Of a DNA stretch of 64,000 bases, positions 26,201 through 39,716 are shown in pieces (position 1 is the stretch's first letter; each line of letters begins with the position of its first letter). The DNA is from Rhynchospora pubera (taxonomy: Eukaryota; Streptophyta; Magnoliopsida; Poales; Cyperaceae). The notes below the pieces were generated by a model, which was given only the letters and a program-made list of their open reading frames with translations, had not been told where the DNA came from and made no database searches. The DNA is taken from contig CM051463.1 of assembly GCA_028095005.1 (NCBI GenBank), forward strand, positions 5,254,295-5,318,294, written 5' to 3'. Position numbers and translations under genes: made by a program.

Positions 26201-26515
26201 TCATTGGGCACCCCCAAAAAGTTGCATCTAGTCGTTTGCCTACTATTATGCATCTCTGAATCTTAGGGCTCTGAATGGTCCCTTTTTTAAAGAGCACTTG
26301 TACCAATTTTATCTTAGCTGTTCATGTCGGATTACGTATTGAACTTTTTATTTTCGTCCGTTAATCCGTTAAGGGGATCTATATAAAATAATAGCATTAA
26401 TAAATTTTTATTTAAGATATTTATGAAAGTATGGATGATATATGACAAATATGTTACTAGTGAATTTTAAAGAAATTTTTTTTGTGTTGGAAACTCTATA
26501 AACTGATGCATTAAT
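23235..26515. other. intergenic, with a GC-richer island near 24.1-24.5 kb
   Basis: Mostly AT-rich. The stretch about 24120-24500 is distinctly GC-richer, has a CACGTG G-box near 24305 and overlaps open frames on both strands, none with a recognised domain. It might be a promoter or relic exon; function not assigned. Confidence 0.35.
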
Positions 26516-26539
26516 ATTATTATTTTTTTGGGATAAAGA

Positions 26540-26665
26540 TGGAGGTCTGTGTCATTATTTTTAAAAATAAAATAAAAAATGCATGTGGGACTAGAACTTT
26601 TGATCTTTTTGAAACTAGTCCAATGTTCTCACTACTGAGCCACTAAGACGCATGCAAGACAAGGC
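26540..26665 (-). mobile_element. tRNA-related SINE-like fragment
   Basis: Read on the minus strand: an A-box-like TAGTGGCTCAGTAGTGAG (rc near 26630-26648) about 35 bp before a B-box-like AGTTCTAGTCCC (rc near 26586-26598). It lacks complete tRNA arms. Probably a SINE head of a different family from the 6.9-kb copy. Confidence 0.4.
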
Positions 26666-26669
26666 TTTA

Positions 26670-28589
26670 AATGTGCATTTTAAATGAGTGCAAAAAATTT
26701 TGGGCTTTTTTATAATATAATATGGTTTTCATTTTTCTTTAATTTCGATTAGGTTTCGTAAGATACATTTCAAATTTTTTTTAATAAATCATGTATTTTG
26801 TACTATTATTATGCAGTGTAAAAAATTACTCTTTTTTGAAAAATGTAAACAAAATTTGTTTTATTTGCTACGTAAGAATATTCAAGTTAGCTCATCTCTT
26901 AAGAGTTATGTAAAGAATGTTTACAAGATAGCTATCACGAGATAGTTATGTAGAGTTTCCGACTTAAAAGGAGTCATGATGCGCAAAACCTGCTAGAACA
27001 TACATTACCAGAGATGCATATGTTCCCATATTAGAGCATTAACATAAAATGAAGAATGTGGTCTCCTATTATCTTGCCAAAAAAAAAGCCCAAATAGGTA
27101 TCGTTAATTCTGATTGTGGTAATTCATTAGTGGCCCAAAATATCTAGTCCATGTTTAATTCTAATTGTAACATATTTGGTCATTTATTTACAGAAATATA
27201 TTGAGTCTTTAAAATAACATTTTGGGTTACAAAACACAGTTGCTGTATTCCACTGATAAAATTTTGCAAGAAAAAAAATATGAATGCATTCAAAGAAGGC
27301 TGTGAATTGAGGAGTCCATATGGTTTAGCCATGGAGCATAAACGGGCTAGGAGTTGCTAAGCCCACTAAGGCCCAGGACAGACGAAATTGTACCATTTCA
27401 AACTTTTCCTAGAAACCAAGCTTTTTCTTTATTCATTGCGTGCCCATGACTTGCTCAACGGAATGCCCCAAAGAGCCTATCCCCACATACACTCCATGTG
27501 TCACAACACCTTACCGTTAACCTTACTCCTTTTTAAATTTCCATGAAAATTTCTGCTCAGTGCTTACCTTTATATTCTCAATAGCATCACTTTCAAAGGA
27601 AACGAAACTGCGTTTGCAGCCATGTTATGCACATGAGATGTTTGATTATATGCTTAAGAGTGATTTTTAGGAACTACTATCTGACAACGAGAAGCATCCC
27701 TTGCTACACGTTGATCTGAATATATGGTTTGTTAAACTGATCTAGTTTTAAGTAATGCTCCTACAGTTCCTGATTCCGACGGGTCATTGCTTAAGGAATT
27801 GACCTTTTGGAACAACAACTATTTCTGAGCCTGTACTGTTACAGTGAAATGGTTGGATGGGTTGTGGTTTCGTCACTAAAATTGTTTCAAAGAGTTATGA
27901 GACACAGAAAGGGACTGCTAATTGGTTGTCACTGTACATGACATGCATGGCTGACTCCATCGAATAATGGCTTTTTCAAGGTTATCACTATCACACACTA
28001 TTGGTGCAAGTGAGTTAGCTAGTTGATAACTTCCACACTCTGCCAATACATGATAGTTTTTCTTTGAAGATAAATTGGAGGTCTAAGCCACCCAACTTAA
28101 AGACCCCCCAACCGAATTTCGGCCAGTACATGATAGTTGATTTGAAAGAGTTGCATTAATTATTTCCATTTGAATCTTGGAAAACTCTAAAACCACAAGT
28201 ACATATATTTTTGAGGCATTGACAATCCCCCTTCATTGAGGCATTGTCTTTTATTAGACGAATTTGATCAGCATATATACATGCTTTAATTGTGGTTAAG
28301 TATGCAGGACAGTTGTGAGTCCAGCTCTGTGTGAGAAAAGACCTGGCATGATACAAGAAATCTCACCTTACTGTCCAATGCAGAGCAGCAACATAAAAAG
28401 GGTGGAGAGGATTATTATTATTCCTATCGTGCAAGATATTCAAGGATATTTTTGGATCCTCTCAAATGTTTTAAACGCTTTGTTGTTAGTGGCCAAGGAA
28501 AGAAGTTAAATATGACAGCAAGATGTATCTTCAACATAACTAATTAATTTGATTCCTTTGTTCATGCGGCATCAACTATTCCATGCAAG
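26670..28589. other. intergenic, no gene seen
   Basis: AT-rich; overlapping short frames at 28156-28509 lack motifs. Confidence 0.4.
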
Positions 28590-29560
28590 TGTCACACCCC
28601 AAACCAAGCCGTAATTCGAGAAGGACAATCCCGCCATGTGTATACATTATGTTGTACACACGAAAGGCTCTAAAATAGTGTCTCAGAAACAAGTAAATCA
28701 CATAAATAAAGCCACGAAAATAATACCATGTTTATCTTTAACACGGAAGCGTGACATCAACTAGCAACAGCTTGTGGTTTCCTAAGTCGAATATTTGTCA
28801 TCAGCCAAGCATGAACCTGTCTCCACAAATTAATTTGTGGGATGAGTACGCGAATACTCAGTGTGGTAATATAATCTAGCCTATTTGGAATTTAGTTATT
28901 CAAAAAATTAGAACTCAATTTATAAATTAATGTCAATCCTGTCTAGGAGACTTTTAATTGTTTTTATTTAAGAAAAGAGATATGAATGTGATTCGGTGTA
29001 CTTTCTTGAGGAATATCATATAATATAATACGAGAGTATCCACCTTACAAAATTCCAACCCTGCGGGAATAATTCCCGTGCCAAATCCACCCTACATGTC
29101 ACAATCCTTACTTACACCTGGGAAAAAGGTCCCGCACCAAGTCCACCATATTGTATTTCTTGACCGTACCTGTGCTTAATCGATCCTACCCATCGAGCGT
29201 ATACCTAATGTAAGACACCCGACCCTAATTGCTCCTGCCCTCCACCGTGCACTAAGTAGGGGCTAGTATACACCAGTACTGGGCTACTATCTCGGAGTTC
29301 CATGGGGTAGTCCGCTTCCACACACCTAATGGTTCCAGCCAGTCCAACCAAAAAGAATATATACCAAATGACCGCTAATTCGCCTAGAGGTCGAATAGCA
29401 GAGTAGATCAGTATGCGTTACCCGTAATCTTTATCATAAGAAGACCACCGGCATTAAGCTGGGGTGCAATCTCCCAATAATGAAAACCACATGTAAGACA
29501 ACTTAACTACTCGGTCTCATTCTGTTTCACTTTCATCATCCATTTTCAGTTATTCCAAAT
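28590..29560 (+). mobile_element. probable Gypsy-type LTR fragment
   Basis: Begins TGTCACACCCC, a start typical of many plant Ty3/Gypsy LTRs, and continues for about 1 kb with a base composition richer in C than its surroundings. No matching second LTR, internal domain or target duplication was found, so it is probably a truncated LTR. The right boundary is approximate. Confidence 0.5.
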
Positions 29561-30532
29561 CACTTTTATATTTCATAATCAAATTTTCTAGTTCCTATCA
29601 AAAGAATAATAAAATCTCAAAAAGGCATCCACATCTGGAATTGACAGATATTGAAAAGTTAAATCTCCAAGACATTAATGGAGTCATCATCTCCAATCAT
29701 TGTCTTGTTGTCTTGTTCTCGAAATAGTTCCGAGTGGTTATAGCTGATGACTTGACGATTGGATTAGGACGTCAAAAATATTCTAATGTCTATCTACGTT
29801 TGTCTGGTTTTGATTTTGGATTTACTGATGGGTTAAACCAGACCTAATGATTAATGCGAGAGGGATTCTGTTTTGAAACATATATTCTATTCATTTATTG
29901 AAATTTCTTACCATTGTTTGTCTTAAATTACGTTACAGATTTGTGATAAAGATGATTAGATCCAAATAATTATCCTACGATACTATGTGACATAATATAT
30001 ATATTACTAAATTAATTAATTTAATTGTATGATATTTATAAATTCCCATCTCATTAAGTTTAATGAACTATATATATGTATTTATCATAGTTGATGTAAA
30101 TTCCAAAATCAAGGCACCGAAATTCGGGTTATATAATTGGTAAAATCATTATTAATAATTATTTAGAATTTTATTAGACATAATTATGTTTCATATTATA
30201 TTATTTGGAAGGAATTATGATTTAATATTGTTTTATATGTCTAACGGAACAATTTACATGTGTATTTGTTTATAATTGCTAAGTAGTAACATATCATATT
30301 AAAATTATTTGAACTTATATATTGGATTTTAAAACAAGAAGCCATGTCTTAGGTTTATTTCCTATGCTTATTTGTAACCGAACCTAATATTATCCTTTAG
30401 TTTTATCTAAGAAACCTACTTTTGTTACTTAACACATCTATAAAAACACATTATAGGCTAAATTAAGAGGACGTACTTGATTAGCATAAATCTTATTTCT
30501 TTAGCACTTCTAAGTGATTACTTTGGTAGAGT
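29560..30532. other. intergenic, no gene seen
   Basis: AT-rich, non-coding sequence between the Gypsy-type LTR fragment and the solo Copia LTR. Confidence 0.45.
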
Positions 30533-32317
30533 TCAACTGTTAGAGTTATGTCCTAGAAGTCAATAATTTGATGATTTAAATATTAGTTTATATTATTGAT
30601 GATATTTTATCATCTATTTCTAGGTTTATTATTGACAGATTATTCAGGTTGATAATCTGAATTGTAGATCTCTGTGGATCATTCTTTAGAATGAAAATAA
30701 TAAATCTAAACGGTTCATAATCTTGATAATTAACAAGAAATATTAATTAGCATATAAGATTAGTATGCAAGTTAAGTGATGATTAAGTTCTACTAATCAT
30801 AAGTAAAAAGTTACCAACTTAATTGCATATGTGTATGTTATGGAACATAGTACATGACTTGACCTAACGAAATAAATACATGGATTGTGTTATGTGTCAT
30901 TATTTATTTCGTTATGATTTTGGTTCTAAGTTTGAGATGTTTATCTTTTCCACATGAGAATAGGTTCAATAAATATTTATCTACCGCTGATTCCCGATAA
31001 GGGCTGCTATACGGACTTTATTTATGTTCTCTTGAATTGTGCGGGGAAAAGCTAATATTAAGAAAATCGTATGTCCCTCATTAATTCACTTAGTGAGTGA
31101 CGATATCTGTTTGGGCCCCTTGATGGAGTTGGACCGTATGCGCGCAACTAAGCGATCAACTCTAGATCAAGAAACGTATAATCTGCAAGAATGACACATT
31201 TCTATCTTGGATTATACGATGATATCGTGTGACATAAGAATCAATATAGAGAAATACATTTATTCTCTTATGCAGGATTTAAATACTGTAGCAGTAAACT
31301 ATTTATGCGAATTGGGAATCATAACGTGTTGCTAGATACCGCTTATGATTATTGGAATTAAATAACGATTTAATTCCATGACCAACATAGCATAAATCCT
31401 CAAAGGGTCACACAAATAGAACTTTAACCATACAGTGTATTAATTGATTTGTTTGCATCAGAGAATGCAAAAATATGATGTGTTAATTAATTAATTATAT
31501 ACTGTTGCATTAATTATATCAAAATGATCATATAGAAATTAATTTAATACATATGCTTATCCCAAAGTAATTATCATTAAGTTGATAATTAATTATGTTC
31601 AACAATATTTAATATAATTGTAGGAATTATATTGAATAAATAGGTTTAATTTAATTAGTCATTATGAGCCGAAATAATAATCAATTGGATAGGCCCATTA
31701 TATAATTAATATAATAGGTCTAAGAGAGATTAAACAATTAAGTGTAAATGGTCCATTTAGGCCCTTTTATTAGGCCGGCTATAGAGTGGTAAAAGAGTAA
31801 ATAGTGAGGTAAGAAGGTTGGACTTGATCTCTATATAAGGACCACTAGTTAGTGCCTTTCAATTCTAGTTCTCTCTCCTCCTCTTGCCTCCTTCTCTAGC
31901 CGCCATTTGCAAGAGAGAAAAATTATTTTATCTCTTCGATTTTTGCTCTCTTCCATTGATTATTGTTAGGTCTCATATGCTGAGAATAGCTATTTCAAAA
32001 TTGAATATTGGATTAATTCAAGAATAGCAAAGGGATTAGCATTCCTCTAGTTCCTACTAGCATAGGACCTATGAAAATGGTTAGTTTCTTTGGTGGACTC
32101 GAGGCCAACATGGAGGAGGCGTATGGAGGCACGCCACCAACTTCTAAGCTGTTAGAACGAGCCTCTTGGTTGCTATACCAAGAGAGGTATAATTTTCCAC
32201 CTTATTCTCTATATGTCAAATGAATTTGAGTACTAGATCGTTTGTGTGTTATTTTAATCGCTTAATTAAGAAATAATTAGCACAAAAATTAAAATTAACA
32301 CCTTTCCTAACATCAAC
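30533..32317 (+). mobile_element. solo Copia LTR (1,775 bp) with 5-bp target duplication
   Basis: The LTR spans 30538-32312, starts TGTTAG and ends with its complement CTAACA. It is flanked by the exact 5-bp repeat TCAAC (30533-30537 and 32313-32317). A TATA box (CTATATAAGG, 31831-31840) is followed by a CT-rich leader, as expected for the R/U5 side. There is no primer-binding site, coding domain or second LTR inside the duplication, so the internal region was lost by LTR-LTR recombination. Length and the opening TGTTAGAGTTATGTCCTAGA resemble Angela/Tork-type Copia LTRs (inference). Confidence 0.88.
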
Positions 32318-33024
32318 GTGATCCAAATAGTTTAGTTGACTTCCTACCACCCTATAGTCTAGCTATACATGGTGGAGTATAATTCATTAATAGAAATTAT
32401 TACTTGACATTATAATAACAAGATAGTAATACATAAACGGTTCAATGTATATTAAATTATTTAATAATTGTAATGCTCTTTTAGTACTTGTCCTCTTCCT
32501 CGATTATAGCATCTTAATTTTATGTTATGAATTTCATACTTGATTACTCTTGGCTTTAAACTTTTCAAATTTAGTTTATTTAAATTAACTCGCCATTGTA
32601 TTGTATTGTGCTATATATTTACTGACCCCAGCTATATCAGTAAGTGAATCCAAGTTATTTAAATCTAACCTCATGCAATTAGGCTTCAATATGCGAAATT
32701 CAGTTTATTTGATTCATTAATGTAGCACCTACGTATACTCAGTTTAACTTTAGCTTTGCAAGGACTAAGGAATAATGGGTGTTAATCTGACAACAAATCA
32801 AAATGGGGAATTTAGGAAAAAGAAACCTTCTCAAAGGAACCATAGTTATACCAGTAAGATGAAGGGTGATATTAACTGGTACGATTACAGGATGGTAAAT
32901 ACTCCCAAGTCCCAACAACAACTCATCATAAATTTCCAAACGTAAATTAGAATTGAAGGGGAAATTGGTAATCAATATACCATGGATGGTCAAGAAGTGA
33001 AAGGACCGAGATTTATATAATCTT
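32318..33024. other. intergenic, no gene seen
   Basis: AT-rich. The frame at 32739-33047 minus runs into a MITE and has no domain. Confidence 0.4.
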
Positions 33025-33198
33025 GTAGGGGCCGTTTGGATCTCCACGGGATTTTGGAGAATTTCATCTTCCTACTATAAATTTATTATAAATAATCCAA
33101 ACTCTTCACAAAATTACACACTTCCCAATAAATTTATTCCTAGAAATTACAACTTCCCCAAATTCCCCAAATTCCTAAGCGATCCAAACGGCCCCGTA
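33025..33198. mobile_element. Tourist-like MITE (copy 1)
   Basis: The body at 33028-33195 has inverted ends GGGGCCGTTTGGATC / GATCCAAACGGCCCC and 3-bp flanks GTA on both sides. Its interior, read on the minus strand, matches the elements at 59304-59496 and 59718-59876 (blocks such as GTGTGTAAYTTT and GAAGAGTTTGRATTATTTAT). Ends of the GGG..CGTTTGG kind with a 3-bp duplication fit PIF/Harbinger-derived MITEs. Confidence 0.75.
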
Positions 33199-34310
33199 TG
33201 TATCCCATGACCGCTGGTGTCCTGCTTCCAGCTGCCTCAAATTACTTGACCTCTAACCAGAACAAGTCTCAAATAGGAGGAGAAAAGGATTGTTGTGGCC
33301 AGTACCAAAGAGAGAAGAAATGAGGAAGGTCCTTTTATAGGCGAGATAAGTAGCACTGATTGGTGAGGAGAGAGGCAAGCGATAAGAACAACCAACGTGG
33401 CAGATGAGGTGGCCCTTTTAACTGAGCGGGACCCATTGATCAGGTCGGCAAAAGAGAAAGAGAGCAGCTTCGAGAGCTTGCTCAAAATAGTTAGTTAAAG
33501 AGTTATCCATACCATCTCGATCAAACGGAGAATGATTCTTATAGCTACGCCCAAACCAATCGGAAAGCGAGGAGACAGATAAGATCGAAGAAGAACATGA
33601 GAACGGACAACGGAGTTTACGGAGGTGATGGGTCGGTTCCGAAATGATGAGAGGAATTATATTAGGGAAAAATGAAGAGAGGATTTGGGGGTCCAGTTCC
33701 CTAATCTACCGGTTCACAAAATTCAGGATTTACTTAGAACGATCGGACGGCCCAAATTAATTGAAATTTAATTTAGTTCATTTATAAGGTCAAAATTCTT
33801 CAAATCTTGATAATTAAACACTGTAAAATTTTAGTTATCATAATTTAATATTTTTGTTATCTGATTGTAATATCTTAAACTTACCTTATTAGATATCTTA
33901 ATGTAATTTAATTTGCTCATGTATAAGATTTTCATTACCTGATAATACTTATTAGATAAAGTGACTTTATTTTCATATTAATTTCTTACTCCAAAATTAC
34001 TGGATATCACAGCAAGAAAAAGGAAACAAAGTTAATTTTCAGTTCAATTTTTGGTGGCTGGTTGCATTATATTTATAATATTTAAAGCGCTTCCCATGAA
34101 TGTTGGCGGTGAGTATCGTGAATATGTCCGTTTTTGAAACTAACCTACAACCACAAATGTTTTTGTTCCACTCTGTATTTCTTATAATGATTCTAATATA
34201 ACAGAAAATGTCCAGATTGATCCTTGTCCACGAGCTTTCTATAGAGGTCAGTTATATTGTGATCTAAAATCTCTGTTTATTTTTCCAAAAAAAGGAAAAC
34301 TCTGTCAGCA
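33199..34310. other. upstream region of SCPL gene 1
   Basis: About 33200-33660 is GC-richer and overlaps a minus-strand frame without a recognised domain (33237-33485); it could be an old element or exon relic. From about 34140 the sequence is paralogous to the region directly upstream of SCPL gene 2, sharing TGTATTTCTT and ATTCTAATATAACAG. Confidence 0.4.
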
Positions 34311-34311
34311 T

Positions 34312-34320
34312 CTATATATA
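34312..34320 (+). promoter_or_regulatory. TATA box of SCPL gene 1
   Basis: CTATATATA after GTCAGCAT, conserved at the same place in the SCPL 2 promoter. It lies 56 bp before the ATG at 34368 and puts the transcript start near 34340-34350. That argues against the in-frame Met at 34335. Confidence 0.65.
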
Positions 34321-34367
34321 CGTATATAACTATTGTGTCAATTTCAAAGATTACACAATACAACAAG

Positions 34368-35651
34368 ATGAAAGCTATAGGGATCTCTTTGCTCCTCATC
34401 TCCATCAACACTTTTGCATTATTTGGCACAAATGAGGCACTTAATGAAGCCCAAATGCTCCATAAAATTATTTGGTCACCTCGACAAGCTGAGTCTGCTA
34501 ATCCTATGATCTTTTCACCTTTAGCAGCTGACACGGATGCTAATGAAATTGACAGTGAACCCCTTTCCCCTGAGGAACAACATAAACTTAGGAAGGCCGA
34601 CCAGATCACGAAACTGCCAGGCCAACCTGAAGGCGTAAACTTTGCACAATACAGTGGCTACATTCCTGTAAACAAGAAAGAGGGAAGGGAATTGTTCTAT
34701 TATCTTGTAGAATCCCCTCAGAATGCCTCGAGTAAACCGCTTGTTCTCTGGCTTAACGGAGGTCTGTATGCATATCTTAATAAACATGAACCTTCATTAT
34801 TTAATAAAAAGGGATTAATATTTCATTATAGGAAATTCAAGTTGGCAAGGGCTATATTTTGCCATGTCGTTTGGTTAGAACCTATGAAGACATTTATTCT
34901 TATAAGTTCTTAATTTTCCTTGTTATTTTCACAGGACCAGGATGCTCATCGCTTGGTTATGGAGCCTTTGAAGAAGTGGGCCCATTTAGAGTGAATGACG
35001 ATTCAAAAACTCTTCAAATAAACAAGTACGCCTGGAACAAATGTAAGACTTTGTAACTCAATCGTAGCTAATTTTTTCTCCATTTTAGTATAATGTTTTC
35101 ATTATTGCTTCAATCTCTACTAAAGCCTTTGCAAGAGCTATACTGTTAATATGATAGTTTTGTCGCTACGTATCCAATGATGTTAGGATCCTTTTAACAT
35201 GATTGAGCCGAGGTATTTTGTAAAGTAACGGTGGCTCAAAAATTACTAACATTTAATCGGAACACATAAACCCTTTTAGTATAGTTGCTTAAAATAATAG
35301 ATATATTAATAAATTGTAACATACATGAATTTTTCCAGTGGCTAATGTTCTCTTCGTGGAGTCTCCGGCCGGGGTGGGATATTCCAAGGCAATAGATGGT
35401 CAAATAAATGGCGATGAACTAACAGCACTAGAATCACATGTTTTCCTTGTCAGTTGGCTTGACAGGTTCCCCGAATACAAGAACCGCCCCTTCTTTATTG
35501 CTGGAGAGAGCTACGCTGGCCACTATATCCCTCAGCTGGCTGACCTTATTCTAAACAAGAACGCAATGAAAAAGGCAACATTCATAAACCTCAGAGGTGT
35601 CGCGGTGAGTAAATTTTGTCTTACAATATTTTTGGACGATCCTATCAATTG

Positions 35652-35722
<71 letters not shown>

Positions 35723-37530
35723 CTTGTGAAGTATATATCTATTTTTGTATATTTTTAATTTTTCAAAAAGTTTGGGACAGGCTGGTTTTTAATATCGTTT
35801 CATACAGAACGAACTTTTCAGTACATTGCTATAACTAGATAATTCGGGCAACATTGTGTAATATGACTAAAATTGCATAAAAAAAACATTTTATTGGGTG
35901 TCTTACGTGGATCTTAGTGGTAACTAAAATTCCAAAATTTGAAACATTTTAGAAACATTCTGTCCCAATTAAACATATATAATTGAGTGGCAATTAATCA
36001 GAGTTATCTTGTTTTATTTTCTTTTGCAGATAGGCAACCCATATATTGATAAAATAGACAACCGCCGATCCCAAGATGAGTATTATTGGCGCCGTGAATT
36101 CATCACAGATGAGTGTTATCAGGCGATTAAAAAGGACTGTGAAGTATACTACCAAACTGATAATTTTACAACAGCGTGTGAAGCAGCAAGAAATAGAAGT
36201 AATCTTGGCTCATTTGATGCCTACAATATATATGCACCACTTTGCATTTCGTCAAATGGGACAGTTATTAAAAAAACAGATGAAACGGTAAATGAATGCA
36301 CATACTGTACATTATCTTGATTTTTTTATATCTCCACCGTTTTCATATTTTTCAGATAAAAAAACCAGATAATATCGCAAAAAGGCATAGAATTACAGTC
36401 TTCATTTTATTGATGCCTAATAATATATAAATGTCGTTTAATTTTATTCTGCTGAAAAGGAATAAAACGATTTTTGTTGATGCCTCCTTATATTAACAAT
36501 TTTAACTTTGGACAAACATTTTTGGTAGTCACTTACCCTACAATTTTAACTTCTCATATGGTTAAATATGAAAATGGCATTTTCTGAATGTATATGTTGC
36601 TTGGGTTTTATTCAGGAGATGGGCATAGATCCATGCATTGATAGTTTTGTTGAAGATTACCTAAACACTAAAGAAGTTAAGGAGGCATTTCATGCCCAGC
36701 AAAACATTACTTGGTGGTCATGCAGGTAGAGCTTCTACGTCGTTAATTTGTCTCAATTTCAATACTTACTGGTTTTTCATATGATTTGATAGTTCCAAAT
36801 GCTGAGATATCTTGTCTCTAGAGGGTAAAAAAATAATGAGGTTTTGTGTCGTATTGAAATATTGGTGCCCTTGTATAATACTGTATTATATCACATTTTC
36901 TTTTCAATTGTTTTAATGCCATGATTTTGTTTTGAATAATATGCAGTAATGTCAATTACCCTTATGAACCTGACACCACTGTTCCGACCATAAAGAAACT
37001 TATAACGAAAGGACTACGAGTAATGTTGTACAGGTACTTCTATACCTTAATACTCGTTTACTTTTATTCCTCTAATTAGGGGGAAAAACCTTTGAAATGA
37101 ATCTAAGACGCATTTTAATTTTGGGCTGTGACAGTGGGGATATCGATAGTGTCGTACCATTCACCACCACCAAAAAATCCGTCAAAGCAATGCAGCTTCC
37201 TGTCAAGAAACCATGGAGACCATGGAACTGCGATGGTCAGGTAGTTTATATACAAGGCATCATTTTCTTTATTAAGAGACAGAACGTAATTCCAATTTGT
37301 TTTAAGTTGGCTGTATCAGTAATTGAAGTTATGGGGGAAGAAATAAGTGTTTATGTTATTTGAAGGTTGGTGGCTTTGTGGAAGAGTATGAAAATCTGAC
37401 TCTAGCGACAGTGAGAGGAGCAGGACACCAGGTTCCCTCCAACCAGCCAATGAGAGCATACTACATGTTCTCAAATTTTCTTCAAGGAAAACCCCTACCA
37501 AAATCACCATTTGTCCCAAGATATGATTAG
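34368..37530 (+). CDS. serine carboxypeptidase-like protein, tandem copy 1
   Basis: Eight exons: 34368-34761, 34935-35042, 35339-35604, 36030-36287, 36616-36725, 36947-37033, 37135-37240, 37366-37530 (TAG). All introns are GT..AG and phases join cleanly, giving 497 residues, a full-length S10-family enzyme. A hydrophobic signal peptide ([19 protein letters not shown]) sends it to the secretory pathway. The catalytic Ser225 lies in GESYAGH, the Asp in SGDIDSVVP (410/412) and His464 in RGAGHQVP; the substrate-binding motif NGGPGCSS spans the exon 1/2 junction. Such enzymes remove C-terminal residues, and some relatives act as acyltransferases. The sequence looks closest to clade II carboxypeptidases (SCPL40 type; inference). 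Several N-glycosylation sites (for example NAS, NFT, NRS) are visible. Head-to-tail paralog of the gene at 44615-48616. Confidence 0.93.
35652..35722. repeat. (CA)n(TA)n microsatellite in SCPL 1 intron 3
   Basis: About 28 CA units followed by about seven TA units, starting some 48 bp after the exon 3 donor. Confidence 0.97.
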
Positions 37531-39500
37531 ATTTGGAGATTAATTCCAAGGCGAGATTTGTCCCAAGATATGATTAGTTCTGTTCATTTATGCTTTCTAA
37601 GTTCTTTTAATGATGAAATAATATGTTTAGATTATTTTGTGCAGACGTGGGGAATGTGCATTTGAGGCAATTATAGATTCACAAACATAGTAGTTCAGGA
37701 TCCTTTCTTTCTTTCTTTCTTTGTTTTTTTTTTTTTCCTTGGTGGTTGCTAGTTGGTTAAGAAAAACTTTACTGTTGTCTCACTCTCCTCCACCTCCCTT
37801 GCTCCCTCTTTGTAAAAGAAGTGGCCAAATTAAGCAGCCACCATAAGTATGGGGAAAATGTTCGCAAATTGACTTTTTCTCACAGCATTCAACATGAAGC
37901 GCAAAAAGAAGACTGCATATATGCTTGTGTAAGAAAAGTGCACCCCAAGGATTTATCCTTGTTTTGAGTGGCTTCAGCCTTCAGAAAGCTTATAATTAAG
38001 AAATATTGCTAGTCAATCCTGATTATGTCAAGGAAATATTGCTACAGAACCATATATGACGCCTCACGAGAATAATTAAAAATCGTTTCTCAACAGCATA
38101 ATATTACGTGTGTTCCTATTTGTGTTGTGTTAATGGATGATTATACAACAATGATGTACAATATTACGTGTTTTTCTTTTTTTTTTTCTTCTTTTTAAAT
38201 AATCAATGAAGGCTATCACCTCATTTTTGTGTGCCGCTCTTTCTTCTGTTAGATTTGTTTGTTTAGCACTTCCAAGAAGTGTTTCAATACTTTTATGACT
38301 AGAGTGCTATCACTTCAAATTATGGGATCTGATCTAGTATAATTAATTTAATTTTATTGGCTAATTGAATTTCATAATTTTTTACAAATGCAAAGCTCCA
38401 TATAGATACCGTAGTTGTCCGTTGCTCATAAATATGATAGAACATGACATATCCCACATTTATCATCTTATCTATTTTATATAAATAATAATTATTACAT
38501 TATTGTACACCTCTGTTTAAGTTTTTGATAATGATTCCTCTGCAATTTATTACTTCTGGTTATAGGCTTATTTCTAGGTCCAGCTTAGAATTGGTCCTTC
38601 TCTTGTTTCTGTTATGGTGCACATCTCTTCTATTACAGGTTTAGAGTTGAAGACTTAAATATGAGAGAGATTGGCAAAGATATCTTTTATGAGAGGAGGC
38701 AGATCGAGAGAAATTGTTTGCTAAATTTGTTTCTCCATATTTTAATAGAAAAGTTTGTTGCTTCGTCTTTCATATTTTGTTTGAAATGTTTCAACTAATT
38801 ATAACAACTATTCATTTTCTCTCCTTTGCATGTTTGCTAGCTTGTGATTGATTGTATGTATTTGTATTCGTTTTGGATTTAATGTGGAAAATGGTTAGTA
38901 GTTGTCTATTGGAGATTTTTATTCTCTTGGGTTCAGAAAGCCTAGAATTAAATGTGATTTTGAGGGCTAAAAGATGTTCGAATAAATACTGAGATGAACA
39001 CTTGTTAGGTTGAATTCCATAGAAGTGATATCAAAATCTTAAATTACTCGGTAGTTGGTACGGTTTAAATAAATAAAATATATGCAGTACCATCGTAGCA
39101 ATATAACCTCAACATATGATCTTAGTAGATCTAGGTTGTTTGTACCCAATTTTAAATTTTCTTGGTTGGTGCGATCGAAATGTTATCTCAACTTATTTGA
39201 TCATTCACCTTGAGCGAGAAAATGAGCTTCATCTTATAAAATAGTGATATACCCTGTTTAAGCATTGTATTCTTTCATGTTGTTCCAAGTGAACATTTGT
39301 TAGTAAACTCTGTTTTGAATGAAAAAAAAAACCAAATGCATCAGCATATCCATTTTGGTGTTCAATTGAGCAGCAAGGGAATGCAATAATAAATAAGTTA
39401 AACTAAATGTTGATTCCAAAATTGCAATAGGAGATGAGTACAGTGCATGAGCATGCTCTTGTGAGGAGAAACAACAACAGCAATTGGCCTGCTGCTGTTC
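37531..39500. other. region between SCPL gene 1 and Copia element
   Basis: Contains the SCPL 1 3' UTR, a short (TTTC)n run near 37705-37722 and AT-rich DNA. No gene was seen and I found no peptide-gene copy here. The last bases before the Copia element resemble the SCPL 1 upstream region and are probably the distal promoter of SCPL 2. Confidence 0.45.
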
Positions 39501-39505
39501 TGTAT

Positions 39506-39709
39506 TGACAATTTTAGGATAAAAATTCTGCTTGTATTTTATTTCTTCTCCCTTGAACATATACAGATTGAGAGATACAATTAAAAGGAAACAAATCAAA
39601 AACAGAATCTAGAAAACTATCCTAAACAATTCTATAAATCTAATCAAATCTAATCATAAACATTCTATACTTGACATATATGACATATACACAAACATAT
39701 ATCGTCACA
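39506..39709 (-). repeat. Copia 3' LTR
   Basis: 204 bp, identical to the 5' copy except for one extra A in an A-run near 39597-39601. The TG..CA ends are intact. Confidence 0.96.
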
Positions 39710-39716
39710 CTCCCCC

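Noticed and set aside
34335..34367. Upstream in-frame Met for SCPL 1
   Set aside because: Lies only 23 bp after the TATA box, before the expected transcript start; the signal peptide begins at 34368.
35652..35722. Tandem CA/TA array as a CRISPR-like repeat
   Set aside because: Simple dinucleotide repeat with no spacers; plant nuclear DNA.
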